Shown: positions 43,801 to 51,133 of the stretch, one piece after another | How positions within the stretch are numbered: position 1 is the first letter of the stretch | Layout of the letters: every line of letters starts with the position of its first letter | Assembly: GCA_948688495.1 (NCBI GenBank) | Contig: CAPQSW010000007.1 | Coordinates: 37,773 to 101,772, forward strand | Direction of reading: 5' to 3' | Origin: an uncultured Lachnospiraceae bacterium | Lineage (GTDB): Bacteria; Bacillota; Clostridia; Lachnospirales; Lachnospiraceae | DNA: 64,000 nucleotides | Program-made: the position numbers and the translations under genes | Notes under the pieces: model-generated | The model's input: the letters and a program-made list of their open reading frames with translations, nothing else | Database searches by the model: none | Told to the model about the DNA's origin: nothing

Positions 43801-44261
43801 CAAGCAATGCAAATAACAAGAGCGTAACATGGAGCCTTGGCTCGAAGGACAAGAAATATGCGTCCATAAGCAGCAAGGGTGTATTGAGCGCTAAGAAGGC
43901 CGGCGCTGGCAAGACCGTTACGGTTACGGCAACAGCCAAGGACGGAAGCAAGAAGAAAGCAACGATCAAGGTTAAGATCATGAAGAATGCCGTTACAAAG
44001 ATTACCCTCAAGGCAGGTAAGAAGACGGTGAAAGCAGGCAAGAAGATTACTGTGAAAGCAACCGTTAAGACGAACGGCAAGAAGGCAAGCAAGACACTTG
44101 CATGGAGCGTTGACAAGAAGAGCAAGAAGTACGCTTCTATCAACAGCAAGGGTGTACTGAGCACAAAGAAAGCTGGAAAGAACAAGACTGTTACTGTTAC
44201 CGCGGCAGCAACAGATGGATCCAAGAAGAAAGCAACCATTAAGATCAAGATTAAGAAATAG
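37875..44261 (+). CDS. Giant secreted LamG/FIVAR/Ig-like surface protein B (2128 aa)
   Basis: Same length as protein A but only partly similar. Signal peptide to about 33 (QFAYA). Then LamG1 (about 38-285), Big_2 Ig (295-375), LamG2 (385-620), atrophied-Ig-like (625-710), MucBP-like (712-780), Big_4-like (785-880), the unnamed beta-domain shared with protein A ending ITNHKISWQSGY (885-1078), LamG3 (1250-1475), an Ig-like segment (1475-1578), four FIVAR modules (1578-1862) and three lysine-rich Big_2 domains (1862-2128). No catalytic residues, LPXTG or SLH seen. Likely a surface glycan-binding partner of protein A and the GH53 enzyme. Leader shows a candidate attenuator. Confidence 0.85.
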   Translation: MERGKGLWKRIASLILCLAMVVTLMPAQFAYAAEGDTTGRAGDTDNQDDLPETLMYFSFDDDITDGGKIKAEIVTRDDAAGTEHVAECAKDVKKVGTGALRLNGKNKAGNNAKGAYLKVAPGALANEDGSGKTKLTISYWSKVAPETGWGTGWVCFASEGDSAGTANKYVGVLDRSDHLEVECFNGGRGGSGSGANISATALGFKAHTEWKHVMIVMEDKELRMYVNGEKIAKEEIGSGIPNLANSTFYIGYATYGECYNGYLDDFTVYDGALTDAQAESIGKRAIVEDAIAHGIIDSPDGDNYNMNAGDTIQITPISTIPAAVRNQITYKSANPAVATVDEESGLVTAVAPGTTTIETTMRYSGQTYKGRTITVKVETPEEAFTPVATYTFEDAQGNGSIQGAKAISKGLVDYKGEKEYAEGKDGVGKAVRTKAGIAASGSGESAKPAVPGYGLELKEKNLGSAYTVSMWIKPENEKTFHPNGPVLALGHGKTGDENWLAIAGHNRGENSQARVWAHGTKYNKSNTDFITNPESADSTTFEGVQNKWTMLTITQLGNNVTFYKDGVKTGKVYKADEVLSGTNEGICLGVNFWDTEFSGLYDDVYVYDSALTAEQVKKLYVQDVDSDSMGIFADGEDYGYVKSDLTLPETFMGYDVTWTSETPGKITADGKVNKEALDGSTATLKATIGDAAEGAGWNKTFALRLAKAITIKYVDETNKEVRTDTVYEKVGTKYTFKVTEEMFSTKDGAYQYDAENNKEEDFAVDVTAGGAQTITVKYKVLPVGSVDFSKIPEDVYMIQGNKASLPKTAKGTITADDGTETPGTGDEGAGSTDPVEIDVPIQWDDYSELEPSATAYTLEGWAAGKKCSVKLHIFECDESVADITAQNGSQKTKFQGAYKGIVETEYDIVMTGELTGDLAVQYFDQGVAQNGDTFYMPAVSTRFTGGKFFVNGGNGKGGNGSDSGSKDYPAAENRTITHDGTSVYHVRTRIDTTGVSVTSGTPAEGETEAAPDVTVGNGTFRVWVTDPNGVVSEVTDPANPMTSRKIVTGIIDKAGAARANFKITNHKISWQSGYVNKKIEIYLGEATTAEKTTSEKLLPSSLLGEEAAAAAYAYTPTSSYTKDGVRYILNKEKSGWFKGNDKITNPADAAVSVADATLTYKAYYESGITNFAGLEESLDAAKAFYESSEAAGIYTAASLKKLQDEITKAQGILDTQGTANPAASDVVDKAIEDLDALVAKGLDLKTFDEMDESMVAYYPLTKNVKDATDGGHDGKVIGSVGFDRSTGATFPGGGALSNYITLPDTIPVTDNMTFSFWAYDQNGGRNTFGIGSGKKVSGSAALDGSTTEAHHFSIYVRGTGKLRAGGGNFGWGGNISEVSDIDIDYDRWNLVTCVLEGKKLTVYVNGAKAKEGTTGVSLTEAWNANEEERYIFLGNNIYGANNDADFKGSLKYFRMYNASLAEEQVKAIYDNELNSRLDTAAADLADELFAETGTGDNEGKYTMTITETSMELPYKSAGPQGEEIRWSTANEDGAISIGDGVATITLPETGTATETLKASIRLNGGRKDVDVVCTLKKLSPEAQATRTELKEALKEANALVETAYTTASWASFTQIRDAAKSAYNKADDSMTAQNTALKNAMEKGGTLVPLGNKTALNRLIATAKRAMDKADKDDYEEKVWNDLEAAITHAEELSDDVGQDEVNAEKETLQAAYDAFKPKTYTKEQADKLAAEAKKLLEGKNEFEYDEKVWAAMQDALKEIAALTANSTVEQTTAAYNKLKDAMEKFEPKTIDKEALGTLVTDVKGQLAGLNKANYQPAAWAAVEAALAEVEKLPATASEAEVKAAYGKLWNAMKKLKASPFVAVSSVKISTTSLTLAVKKTATLTATIAPSNATNQKKEWSTSNQKIAKVDQNGKVTAVAKGTATITVKVDGKTATCKVTVTVPVTKVAITESIGGGKKPAVAAGKKITLKAGITPSNANNKSVTWSLGSKDKKYASISSKGVLSAKKAGAGKTVTVTATAKDGSKKKATIKVKIMKNAVTKITLKAGKKTVKAGKKITVKATVKTNGKKASKTLAWSVDKKSKKYASINSKGVLSTKKAGKNKTVTVTAAATDGSKKKATIKIKIKK

Positions 44262-44287
44262 GCAGATAATGCTTATGCACAAATTGG

Positions 44288-44316
44288 AAGCCGGAGAGAA
44301 TTTCTCTCCGGCTTTT
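44288..44316 (+). terminator. Intrinsic terminator after giant surface protein B
   Basis: Perfect 12-bp stem AAGCCGGAGAGA/TCTCTCCGGCTT with a 3-nt loop, followed by TT. Confidence 0.85.
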
Positions 44317-44390
44317 CGTATATGGAGGTGTTGTTTTTAACGTAAAGCAGGCAGTTTGATTGACAAATTTCACAGATATATTTAAAAGGT

Positions 44391-44415
44391 TGCGCATTAT
44401 TGCGCATTTTTTTTT
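44391..44415 (+). terminator. Small T-rich terminator-like hairpin upstream of the galactanase gene
   Basis: TGCGCA-TTAT-TGCGCA followed by nine T residues. It lies after a TTGACA (44360-44365) but before the better promoter at 44481, so it may be a backup terminator or an attenuator. The rest of 44262-44621 holds no gene. Confidence 0.5.
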
Positions 44416-44480
44416 GCTTTTTCCAAATATAATAGTGAAAATGAATAAAAATAGAGAGAAAATATTAGAACATCTGTCAC

Positions 44481-44508
44481 TTGTGCAAATAAGAGATGTG
44501 TGTATAAT
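44481..44508 (+). promoter_or_regulatory. Sigma-A promoter of the galactanase gene
   Basis: TTGTGC (44481-44486), 16-bp spacer, TATAAT (44503-44508) preceded by TG. The leader is about 110 nt. Confidence 0.6.
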
Positions 44509-44621
44509 CATTAATATGAGCAAGCGATTGCGCTTTGGCGGTATTTAGGGATATGGGAAGAAGCAATCACTGCAGAGCGGCGCTTGCTGATACTTATTAA
44601 AATTAAGAAGGAGGAAAAGAA

Positions 44622-47600
44622 ATGAAAGTATGGAAACGAACACTCAGCGCAGTCATGAGTATCTGCCTTGTATTCTCACTTTTTACCGGACCAGACTTTG
44701 TCAGTGCAGCAGCACCTACATATGGGACCCTGGTAAACGGTGCGCTGACAACAAACACCGATGGGTGGACAATTTCAGACGGAGTTCCGTTGACGACAGA
44801 CAGTGGGGCTACGGTTGGATGCAGCATTCAGTCAGGGGATGGAGAAGCTACTCATTTAAGTATTTGGAATAATTCTGCAGAGGAAAAGGTGTTTTCCATG
44901 ACCCAGACCATCAGCAACATGGAGGCGGGATCCTATATTGCGAAATTGGAGTCGGTGGGGAATGGTTCTACAAAACACAACGTTGTCTTAAAAGCGCATA
45001 ATGATACCAAGGACACGGAAGTATCCGTAAATGTTAACACAAAGGAATGGAATGTATATGAGAAATCTGAGACAATAGCGCTTGACGTGGCAGAGGGGGA
45101 TACCGTTACCATCAGTATCAGCGGGCCGTTGGAGGCAAAAGGAAGTGGCGACGGTGAATGGTACGGAATTCGAAATGTAGAATTCGAGGCAGCTCCGGGA
45201 GAAAAGGCTGCTATCACAGTCAAGAAGGTTCCGGGTCTTTCTGAAGACTTCATTCATGGTGTGGACGTGTCTACCTATCTGAGCGAGGTGCAGAGCGGCG
45301 TGGTCTATAAGGATGAGAACGGCGTAGAGAAGAATATGTTTGAAATCTTCAAGGACGCCGGCGTCAACTATGTAAGGTTCCGTGTATGGAATTGCCCGTA
45401 CCGCACAGATAAAGATGGAAAGATACTCTATACAGATTTTGTGGAAAAGAGTGCAGGCGGCGAGGAAAAGGTGGTATACAATGAATACACCGAGGATCAG
45501 GTAACAGCACAAAAGACCTGGATTGTATCACCGGATGATGCGAAGTCTTTCCAGGGAGCTGGATATAACAGGTATTTCCTGGAAAATGGAACAGAAGTAT
45601 ACCGGGAAGGCTATGGCGCAGGTAACTGCGACATTGACGCTGCAGTGGAAATGGGTAAAATTGCAACCTATTACGGAATGAAGGTGTTAATTGACTTCCA
45701 TTATTCCGATTTTTGGGCTGATCCTAACAAAATGAAATCCCCGAAAGCATGGGATGGCATGAGTATTGAGGAAAAAGCAACAGCTCTTTCCACATATACC
45801 AAAGATAGCCTGAAAAAGTTAAAAGACGCCGGCGTTGATGTGGGCATGGTACAGGTCGGCAATGAGATCAACGGTGGTATGGCAGGAGAGAAGGACTGGG
45901 CGAATGTCAGCAAGCTCTTAGATGCTGGGACCAAGGCAGTCCGCGAAGCTGACCCCAATATTCAGATTGCCATCCACTATGCGGATCCACATAAAGAAGG
46001 CTTCCAGTTGGGAAGGGCAGAGGCTTTGAAGAATGCGAATATTGATTATGATGTATTTGCATCTTCCTATTATTCCTTCTGGCATGGAAGCCCGGAAAAT
46101 CTTACCGATGTATTGAAGGAAATCGCAACAAAATATAATAAAAAGGTTATGGTAGCGGAGGTCTCCTACTGTACGACGACAGGGGATGGAGACGGTGCAG
46201 ACAATGTTGTAAATAAGGATACAAGTCCATTAAATTATTTCATTGACGCCCAGGGCGAAGGCCAGGCAGCGGCAGTCCGTGACGCCATTGCAGCAGTGGC
46301 AGCAGTGGGCGACGCAGGAATCGGAACCTTTTACTGGGAGCCGGCATGGGTTCCGGTAAAGAACTATGCAGGCGCTGAGGCAGACAAGAAAGCAGAAGTT
46401 TTAGCGTACAATATTGATAAATGGGAGAAATACGGATCCGGCTGGGCATCCATGTGGTCTGGACCTGTTGGTGGCGGTTATGACCCGGGAGTAGATGAAA
46501 ATGAATCCACCCATGGTTCCCAGTGGGATAACCAGGCAATGTTTGACTTCAATGGTAAGGCGCTTCCGTCTATCAATGTGTATAAATGGGTGTACACAGG
46601 AACGAAGGGACCCGTGCGGCCCTCTACGATAGAACAGCCGACTTACACTATGAATTACAAGGCTGCGCCACAGCTTCCGGCTGCAGTAAAGGTTAATCTT
46701 AATGATGGCAGGGTCTTGGAAGATATAGCCGTAACTTGGAATGCGGCTCAGGTAGAAGCGTTAAAGACAGCGGACTACGGAGAATATACGGTAGAGGGAA
46801 GTCTTGCATCCTTCACCTATGACTCTGATGGAGATACCATTACCGTGCCGGCAGGCGAACAGGAGACGACCTGTGCTGTAACAATTACTGGAACGAATGT
46901 CCTGCCAAACGGAAGTTTTGAGGATGGCCAGGGAGACTGGGTGAAAACGTCAAGTACTAACTTCAAGACAACTGGAGCCGGCGGAGATGCAAAGGATGGA
47001 AAGAATTTCTTTGATGCATGGACAGAAGGAACAACGACAGACTTTAGGGTATTGCAGACATTGACGGGTGACAACCTTCCTGCAAGTGGAAAGTACATGT
47101 TGTTCGGCTATTATCAGGGAACAACGGTAAAAGGCATCTCAGAGGATGCCTCAGGCTTAGTTGCAATTGTTAAATATAAGAATGGAAAGGCTAAGGTTTA
47201 CAAAGGCGGAATCCAGATCCCGAATACCTGGAAGATATTCTATCAGGCAAAGACAAGAGACATTGTGATTAACAGTAATGTGGAAAGCGTTACAATTGTC
47301 AGCCGCCTGATCTATACAAATGGATGGGCGGTTGTAGATGATATTAATTTGATGAAAACAGATGACTTGACAACCGATGAAGCATCATATCAGCCCGCAG
47401 CTTCCGATACTTACACTTTGACGCTTAAAGACGGGGAAACTGTGTTGGGTACAGAGACGGTAGAAGCCGGAGCATCAGCAACCGCACCGACCAAAGAAGG
47501 ATATACGTTTGACGGCTGGGATTTGGCAGGTGATTATGTATTCTCCGATTTGACGTTGAGTGCAAAGTGGAAAAAGAATGACGATACGGGCAATACGAAG

Positions 47601-48323
47601 ACTTACACCGTAATATTTAAAGACGGCGATAAGGTATTAAAGACCGAGACCGTAGAAGAAGGAAAGGCAGCAACTGCGCCGGCAGCGCCGACCAAAGCAG
47701 GCTATACCTTTGATGGCTGGGACAAAGCGTTTAATAATGTGACTGCTAATCTGACGGTAACGGCAAAGTGGAAACAGAACCAGGGAACGCAGGATAAGAA
47801 ATACACAGTTACCTTCAACGTGAACGGTGGAAAATCCATCAAGACCAAGACTAAGAGCGTTACCGCCGGCAAGACCTATGGCACGCTGCCAAAGGTAACA
47901 CGTAAAGGATATACCTTCAGCGGCTGGTATACGGCAAAATCAGGCGGACAGAAGATTGGCAGCTCCACAAAGGTAACAATTACTAAGAACACCACATTGT
48001 ATGCACGCTGGGCAAAGGTTGCAAAGCCTGGAAAGGTTAAGAAACCTACGGTTAAGAACAGCAAGAAGAATACGATTAAGGTTACCTTTAAGAAAGTAAA
48101 AGGCGCGCAGGGGTATGAAATTCGCTATGCGACGAAATCGAACATGAAGGGCGCGAAGAAGGTAACGACAAAGAAGACCAGCAGCACGATTAAGAATAAG
48201 AAGCTGATAAAGAAAGGACGCACCTGTTATGTTCAGGTTCGTGCATATAAAACAGATTCTGCTGGCAGCAAGGTATACAGCAAGTCATACAGCACAAAAG
48301 TAAAAATTAAGATTAAGAAGTAA
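44622..48323 (+). CDS. Secreted multimodular GH53 arabinogalactan endo-beta-1,4-galactanase
   Basis: 1233 residues. Signal peptide to about 29. An N-terminal carbohydrate-binding-like beta-domain (about 30-195) precedes the GH53 catalytic domain (about 205-660), with acid/base E415 in QVGNEIN and nucleophile E513 in VAEVSYC, and HGVDVSTY opening the barrel. A Big_4 Ig domain (about 670-760), a second CBM-like domain (NGSFEDGQGDW, about 765-905), three InlB/Flg_new-type repeats (GYTFDGWD, GYTFSGWYT) and a lysine-rich FnIII-like C-terminus (about 1130-1233) follow. It cuts beta-1,4-galactan side chains of pectin outside the cell. No LPXTG. Start follows AAGGAGGA. Confidence 0.95.
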   Translation: MKVWKRTLSAVMSICLVFSLFTGPDFVSAAAPTYGTLVNGALTTNTDGWTISDGVPLTTDSGATVGCSIQSGDGEATHLSIWNNSAEEKVFSMTQTISNMEAGSYIAKLESVGNGSTKHNVVLKAHNDTKDTEVSVNVNTKEWNVYEKSETIALDVAEGDTVTISISGPLEAKGSGDGEWYGIRNVEFEAAPGEKAAITVKKVPGLSEDFIHGVDVSTYLSEVQSGVVYKDENGVEKNMFEIFKDAGVNYVRFRVWNCPYRTDKDGKILYTDFVEKSAGGEEKVVYNEYTEDQVTAQKTWIVSPDDAKSFQGAGYNRYFLENGTEVYREGYGAGNCDIDAAVEMGKIATYYGMKVLIDFHYSDFWADPNKMKSPKAWDGMSIEEKATALSTYTKDSLKKLKDAGVDVGMVQVGNEINGGMAGEKDWANVSKLLDAGTKAVREADPNIQIAIHYADPHKEGFQLGRAEALKNANIDYDVFASSYYSFWHGSPENLTDVLKEIATKYNKKVMVAEVSYCTTTGDGDGADNVVNKDTSPLNYFIDAQGEGQAAAVRDAIAAVAAVGDAGIGTFYWEPAWVPVKNYAGAEADKKAEVLAYNIDKWEKYGSGWASMWSGPVGGGYDPGVDENESTHGSQWDNQAMFDFNGKALPSINVYKWVYTGTKGPVRPSTIEQPTYTMNYKAAPQLPAAVKVNLNDGRVLEDIAVTWNAAQVEALKTADYGEYTVEGSLASFTYDSDGDTITVPAGEQETTCAVTITGTNVLPNGSFEDGQGDWVKTSSTNFKTTGAGGDAKDGKNFFDAWTEGTTTDFRVLQTLTGDNLPASGKYMLFGYYQGTTVKGISEDASGLVAIVKYKNGKAKVYKGGIQIPNTWKIFYQAKTRDIVINSNVESVTIVSRLIYTNGWAVVDDINLMKTDDLTTDEASYQPAASDTYTLTLKDGETVLGTETVEAGASATAPTKEGYTFDGWDLAGDYVFSDLTLSAKWKKNDDTGNTKTYTVIFKDGDKVLKTETVEEGKAATAPAAPTKAGYTFDGWDKAFNNVTANLTVTAKWKQNQGTQDKKYTVTFNVNGGKSIKTKTKSVTAGKTYGTLPKVTRKGYTFSGWYTAKSGGQKIGSSTKVTITKNTTLYARWAKVAKPGKVKKPTVKNSKKNTIKVTFKKVKGAQGYEIRYATKSNMKGAKKVTTKKTSSTIKNKKLIKKGRTCYVQVRAYKTDSAGSKVYSKSYSTKVKIKIKK

Positions 48324-48385
48324 AATGTCGAACTGTTTTTCCTCAAAGCAGAAACTGATTGTAACAAAAATGCAGAAAAATATAT

Positions 48386-48446
48386 TACGATAACATCAAT
48401 AAAAGGATGGGACAAAGCGTCTCATCCTTTTATTGATGTTATCGTA
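48386..48446. terminator. Very long bidirectional hairpin between galactanase and rrf2-type gene
   Basis: A 28-bp stem (48386-48413 with 48419-48446) with a single G-U and a 5-nt loop AAAGC. The inner part AAAAGGATG/CATCCTTTT resembles a normal terminator, but the stem continues for another 15 bp. It lies between convergent genes. Confidence 0.9.
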
Positions 48447-48457
48447 TGGAATCCAGC

Positions 48458-48865
48458 CTAAAAATTCCCCTTAATTAAGTCATCCAGCGTAATGTTATAA
48501 AAAAAATCATGTACAAGAGCGTCGTATTTCTGCCACAATGGCAACGTAATGCAGCTTTCTTTTCTCGGGCAGTCTTTCGCTGTGGGAGTCAGACAGGCAA
48601 CCGGGGCGAGCGGTCCGTCAGTAAGTTCAATGATTTCTCCGATAATATAATCTTCGGGCGCGCGCGTCAGCTTATAGCCGCCGCCTTTGCCCCGGAGTCC
48701 GGTCAGCATCTTTCCGGTTACAAGCATTTTCAAAATAATTTCCAGATATTTCTCAGAAATCTCCTGCCGTGCGGCAATCTCTTTCAGGGGAATATATTTA
48801 TTTTCCTGATGCTGTGCAAGGTCAATCATAACCCTGAGTGCGTAACGTGCTTTTGTTGAAATCAT
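48458..48865 (-). CDS. Rrf2-family transcriptional regulator
   Basis: 135 residues. N-terminal winged helix (MISTKARYALRVMIDLA, IPLKEIAARQEISEKYLEIIL, GLRGKGGGYKL) and the three cysteines C91, C99 and C105 in the spacing used by Fe-S-binding Rrf2/IscR proteins. Targets are unknown; no isc, suf or cys genes are adjacent. An Fe-S or cysteine-metabolism sensor is likely. Confidence 0.9.
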   Translation of the reverse strand: MISTKARYALRVMIDLAQHQENKYIPLKEIAARQEISEKYLEIILKMLVTGKMLTGLRGKGGGYKLTRAPEDYIIGEIIELTDGPLAPVACLTPTAKDCPRKESCITLPLWQKYDALVHDFFYNITLDDLIKGNF

Positions 48866-48991
48866 AAGCTTACCTCCGTCTGTCTGTTCTTTTTATTATA
48901 CCTCCTGGGGTTTAAATTATCAACAAAAACCCATAAACATATGTAAGAAATAGGGAAGACTGAAGAATTTTCTGAAATATATTGTCTGGTC

Positions 48992-49020
48992 TTGACATTT
49001 TCTTACTAAAACATTACAAT
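48992..49020 (+). promoter_or_regulatory. Sigma-A promoter of the padR cassette
   Basis: TTGACA (48992-48997), 17-bp spacer, TACAAT (49015-49020), about 32 bp before padR. Overlapped by a dyad operator. Confidence 0.85.
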
Positions 49021-49031
49021 GTACTTAGTAA
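49003..49031. promoter_or_regulatory. Operator-like dyad over the padR promoter
   Basis: TTACTAA (49003-49009) and TTAGTAA (49025-49031) form a dyad with an inner ACATT-AC-AATGT. It covers the spacer, the -10 hexamer and the likely start site, where a PadR dimer would block its own promoter. Confidence 0.6.
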
Positions 49032-49052
49032 TACAAGGTATAGAGGTAGACT

Positions 49053-49388
49053 ATGAATGAAAAATACGAAAGGCAGATGAAAAAAGGGGTTTTGGACATG
49101 ATAGTCTTAAAGCTGCTTGCCAATGAAGCGAAGTATGGGTATCAGATCATACAGGAGATGAGGGAAAAGGGCGGGGAGATATTTTCGCTGAAGGATGGGA
49201 CGCTATATCCAATTTTGTACCGCCTGGAAGATGATGGTCTTGTGAAAGCCAGGTGGAGTGAAGCCGAGGGGAAGCAGGTTGCAAGGAAATATTATGAGAT
49301 TACCGGTGCGGGCCGTCAGGCATTGGAGGAAATCGAAGCAGTCTGGGAACGCATTTCTACTGGCATATCGAAGATAATGGAGGATTAG
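49053..49388 (+). CDS. PadR-family transcriptional regulator
   Basis: 111 residues, the short PadR-s2 type. Winged helix with LDMIVLKLLANEAKYGYQIIQEM and the PadR signature KDGTLYPILYRLEDDGLV, then a C-terminal dimerisation helix. Likely an autorepressor acting on the dyad at 49003-49031. It controls the adjoining HAAS/DUF3887-like gene, whose start is immediately after its stop. Confidence 0.95.
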   Translation: MNEKYERQMKKGVLDMIVLKLLANEAKYGYQIIQEMREKGGEIFSLKDGTLYPILYRLEDDGLVKARWSEAEGKQVARKYYEITGAGRQALEEIEAVWERISTGISKIMED

Positions 49389-50039
49389 ATGATGAATGCA
49401 AACCAATATGTGAATGCCGTTGCAAGAAAGATAAGATGCAGCGGGAAGAGGAAGAAAGAGATTAAAAAACAGCTTTTAACAGATATTCATATGCGCTTGG
49501 AGCAGGGTGAGGAACTTAAGGAGGTTTTTTCCCGGATGGGAACGGTTCAGGAAATTGCCGATGGGTTCAATGAGAGCATTTCCCAGAATGAGCAGAAGAA
49601 GTACCGCCGGAATAAAGTGTTAAAAATCATAATTCCCATTGTAGTGGTATTGATCCTGCTGGCGGCATTTGTCTGTTGGATACTTCCCCGTGGATATGCG
49701 ATAGACCAGAGCGAGTATTTTGATGAAGCCCGGGTTGAGGCCGCAATGAAAGAAACAATAGAGCTGTTGGATGCGGAGGCGTATGATGCCCTGCAGGAAA
49801 ATGCTATTTCGCAGATGCAGCCGTTTCTAAATAAAAAGGAAATGGCTAAGATTAAAGGCACGATATCTGATGACTGGGGAGAAAGACAGCAGTTTGGTAC
49901 AGTCTATATGACGGAACTTGTACAGGGAAATACGCATCTGGCAGTAGGAGAGGTTACGGTTGTCTATGAGAATGTAACTGTAACATATCGTTTGTCCTAT
50001 GATAAGGAAATGCGCCTGGCGGGATTATATGTGAGGTAG
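49389..50039 (+). CDS. HAAS (DUF1700-like) membrane protein with exterior DUF3887-like domain
   Basis: 216 residues. N-terminal HAAS-like helical domain (about 1-70; YVNAVARKIRCSGKRKKEIKKQLL, MGTVQEIADGFNE), one membrane helix (about 78-98) and a C-terminal DUF3887-like domain outside (EAAMKETIELLDAEAYDALQ to the end). padR-HAAS pairs are common membrane-stress or antimicrobial-response cassettes in Firmicutes, but the signal is unknown. Starts at ATG 49389 or 49392 behind GGAGG. Confidence 0.75.
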   Translation: MMNANQYVNAVARKIRCSGKRKKEIKKQLLTDIHMRLEQGEELKEVFSRMGTVQEIADGFNESISQNEQKKYRRNKVLKIIIPIVVVLILLAAFVCWILPRGYAIDQSEYFDEARVEAAMKETIELLDAEAYDALQENAISQMQPFLNKKEMAKIKGTISDDWGERQQFGTVYMTELVQGNTHLAVGEVTVVYENVTVTYRLSYDKEMRLAGLYVR

Positions 50040-50074
50040 GATTTGGTGATATAGATCAAGAAAAAGGTGATGTT

Positions 50075-50434
50075 ATGACAGCGGAAAGCATTATTTGTAT
50101 GGTGATTGTGGCTATCAGTGCAATGCCAATGATTATAATCGGGATTAGCCAATATAGAAGCAAGAAGCCGGTAGGCTTTTGGAGCGGCAAGGAGCCGCCA
50201 AAGAAGGAGCAGATTACAGATGTAAAAGCATATAATCAAAAACATGGGATTATGTGGATCGTTTATGGCGCCGGATTTTTCCTCTGTTTCGCATTGGCGG
50301 TTCCCTTTGGTGAAAAGCTGGCGCTTGTTGCCGTGGGTCTTGGTACGATAGAGTGTATCGGAGGCATATTTGTCATGATTGCATATCATAATAAGCTGAA
50401 TCGCAGGTACTACCGTGAGGAGGGAGTACAGTAG
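50075..50434 (+). CDS. Small membrane protein, DUF3784-like
   Basis: 119 residues with membrane segments at about 5-25, 60-80 and 85-105, and the intervening charged loop VGFWSGKEPPKKEQITDVKAY (abbreviated). The pattern resembles DUF3784-like membrane proteins. Follows the padR cassette by 35 bp behind AAAAAGGTGATG, so it may be its third member. Function unknown. Confidence 0.6.
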   Translation: MTAESIICMVIVAISAMPMIIIGISQYRSKKPVGFWSGKEPPKKEQITDVKAYNQKHGIMWIVYGAGFFLCFALAVPFGEKLALVAVGLGTIECIGGIFVMIAYHNKLNRRYYREEGVQ

Positions 50435-50479
50435 GTATGGAATCGCAGGCGGTTTGATTTCACGGCAACACAGGCAGCG

Positions 50480-51049
50480 TCAGCTTAGATAGTTTTCGAG
50501 AAAGTATTGATGAATCCGCGTATCGTCTCCAAGCTCCGGGTGGAAGGCAACGGCAAGCTGGTTCCGGTACTGTACGCCGACAATGCGTCCCTCCACCTGA
50601 GCAAGAATTTTAACATCCTGTGATGCCTCTGTCACATAGGGCGCGCGGATAAATTCCATGGGAAATATGCCGACGCCCAGGAAATTCCCTTCCGCATAAT
50701 GAAAGCTTCCGAGTTGCCTGCCGTAGGCATTACGCTTTACGGTGACCGGAAGCGTGCCGATATGTACGGTATCATCGCCGGAAATTTGTTCTGCGAGGAG
50801 AATCAGGCCGGCGCAGGTGGCCAGCACAGGGAGTCCGTTTTCTATTCTGTCACGGATTGGCTCGAGCATGTGAAGTTCCCGCAAAAGCTTTCCCTGTACC
50901 GTGCTTTCACCGCCCGGCAGGATTAATCCGTCAAAATCTTCCGCTAAATCGCCCGCCTTGCGCAACTGTATGGTCTGCACACCCAGCTTGTGCATTACAT
51001 TTTCGTGTTCCAGGAAAGCGCCCTGTACTGCCAAAACTGCTATTTTCAT
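50480..51049 (-). CDS. pdxT: Pyridoxal 5'-phosphate synthase glutaminase subunit
   Basis: 189 residues. Class I glutaminase of the PdxST complex, supplying ammonia for PLP synthesis. LPGGEST at 44-50, catalytic Cys79 in LATCAGLILLAE, and the His-Glu pair in FHPEL near the C-terminus. Downstream of pdxS in the same operon (84-bp gap). Confidence 0.96.
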   Translation of the reverse strand: MKIAVLAVQGAFLEHENVMHKLGVQTIQLRKAGDLAEDFDGLILPGGESTVQGKLLRELHMLEPIRDRIENGLPVLATCAGLILLAEQISGDDTVHIGTLPVTVKRNAYGRQLGSFHYAEGNFLGVGIFPMEFIRAPYVTEASQDVKILAQVEGRIVGVQYRNQLAVAFHPELGDDTRIHQYFLENYLS

Positions 51050-51133
51050 ATCAATCCTCCTCGTTCTCCATTCGTTGTCATCTTTCCATTCTCAAGCGGC
51101 TCTTTCGCATTATCTCATATTATGCATTGCCTT

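Noticed and set aside
31034..44261. Recent tandem duplication as the cause of the two 2128-residue genes
   Set aside because: Domain order, LamG number and FIVAR number differ and the DNA is not closely similar. The equal length appears to be coincidence.
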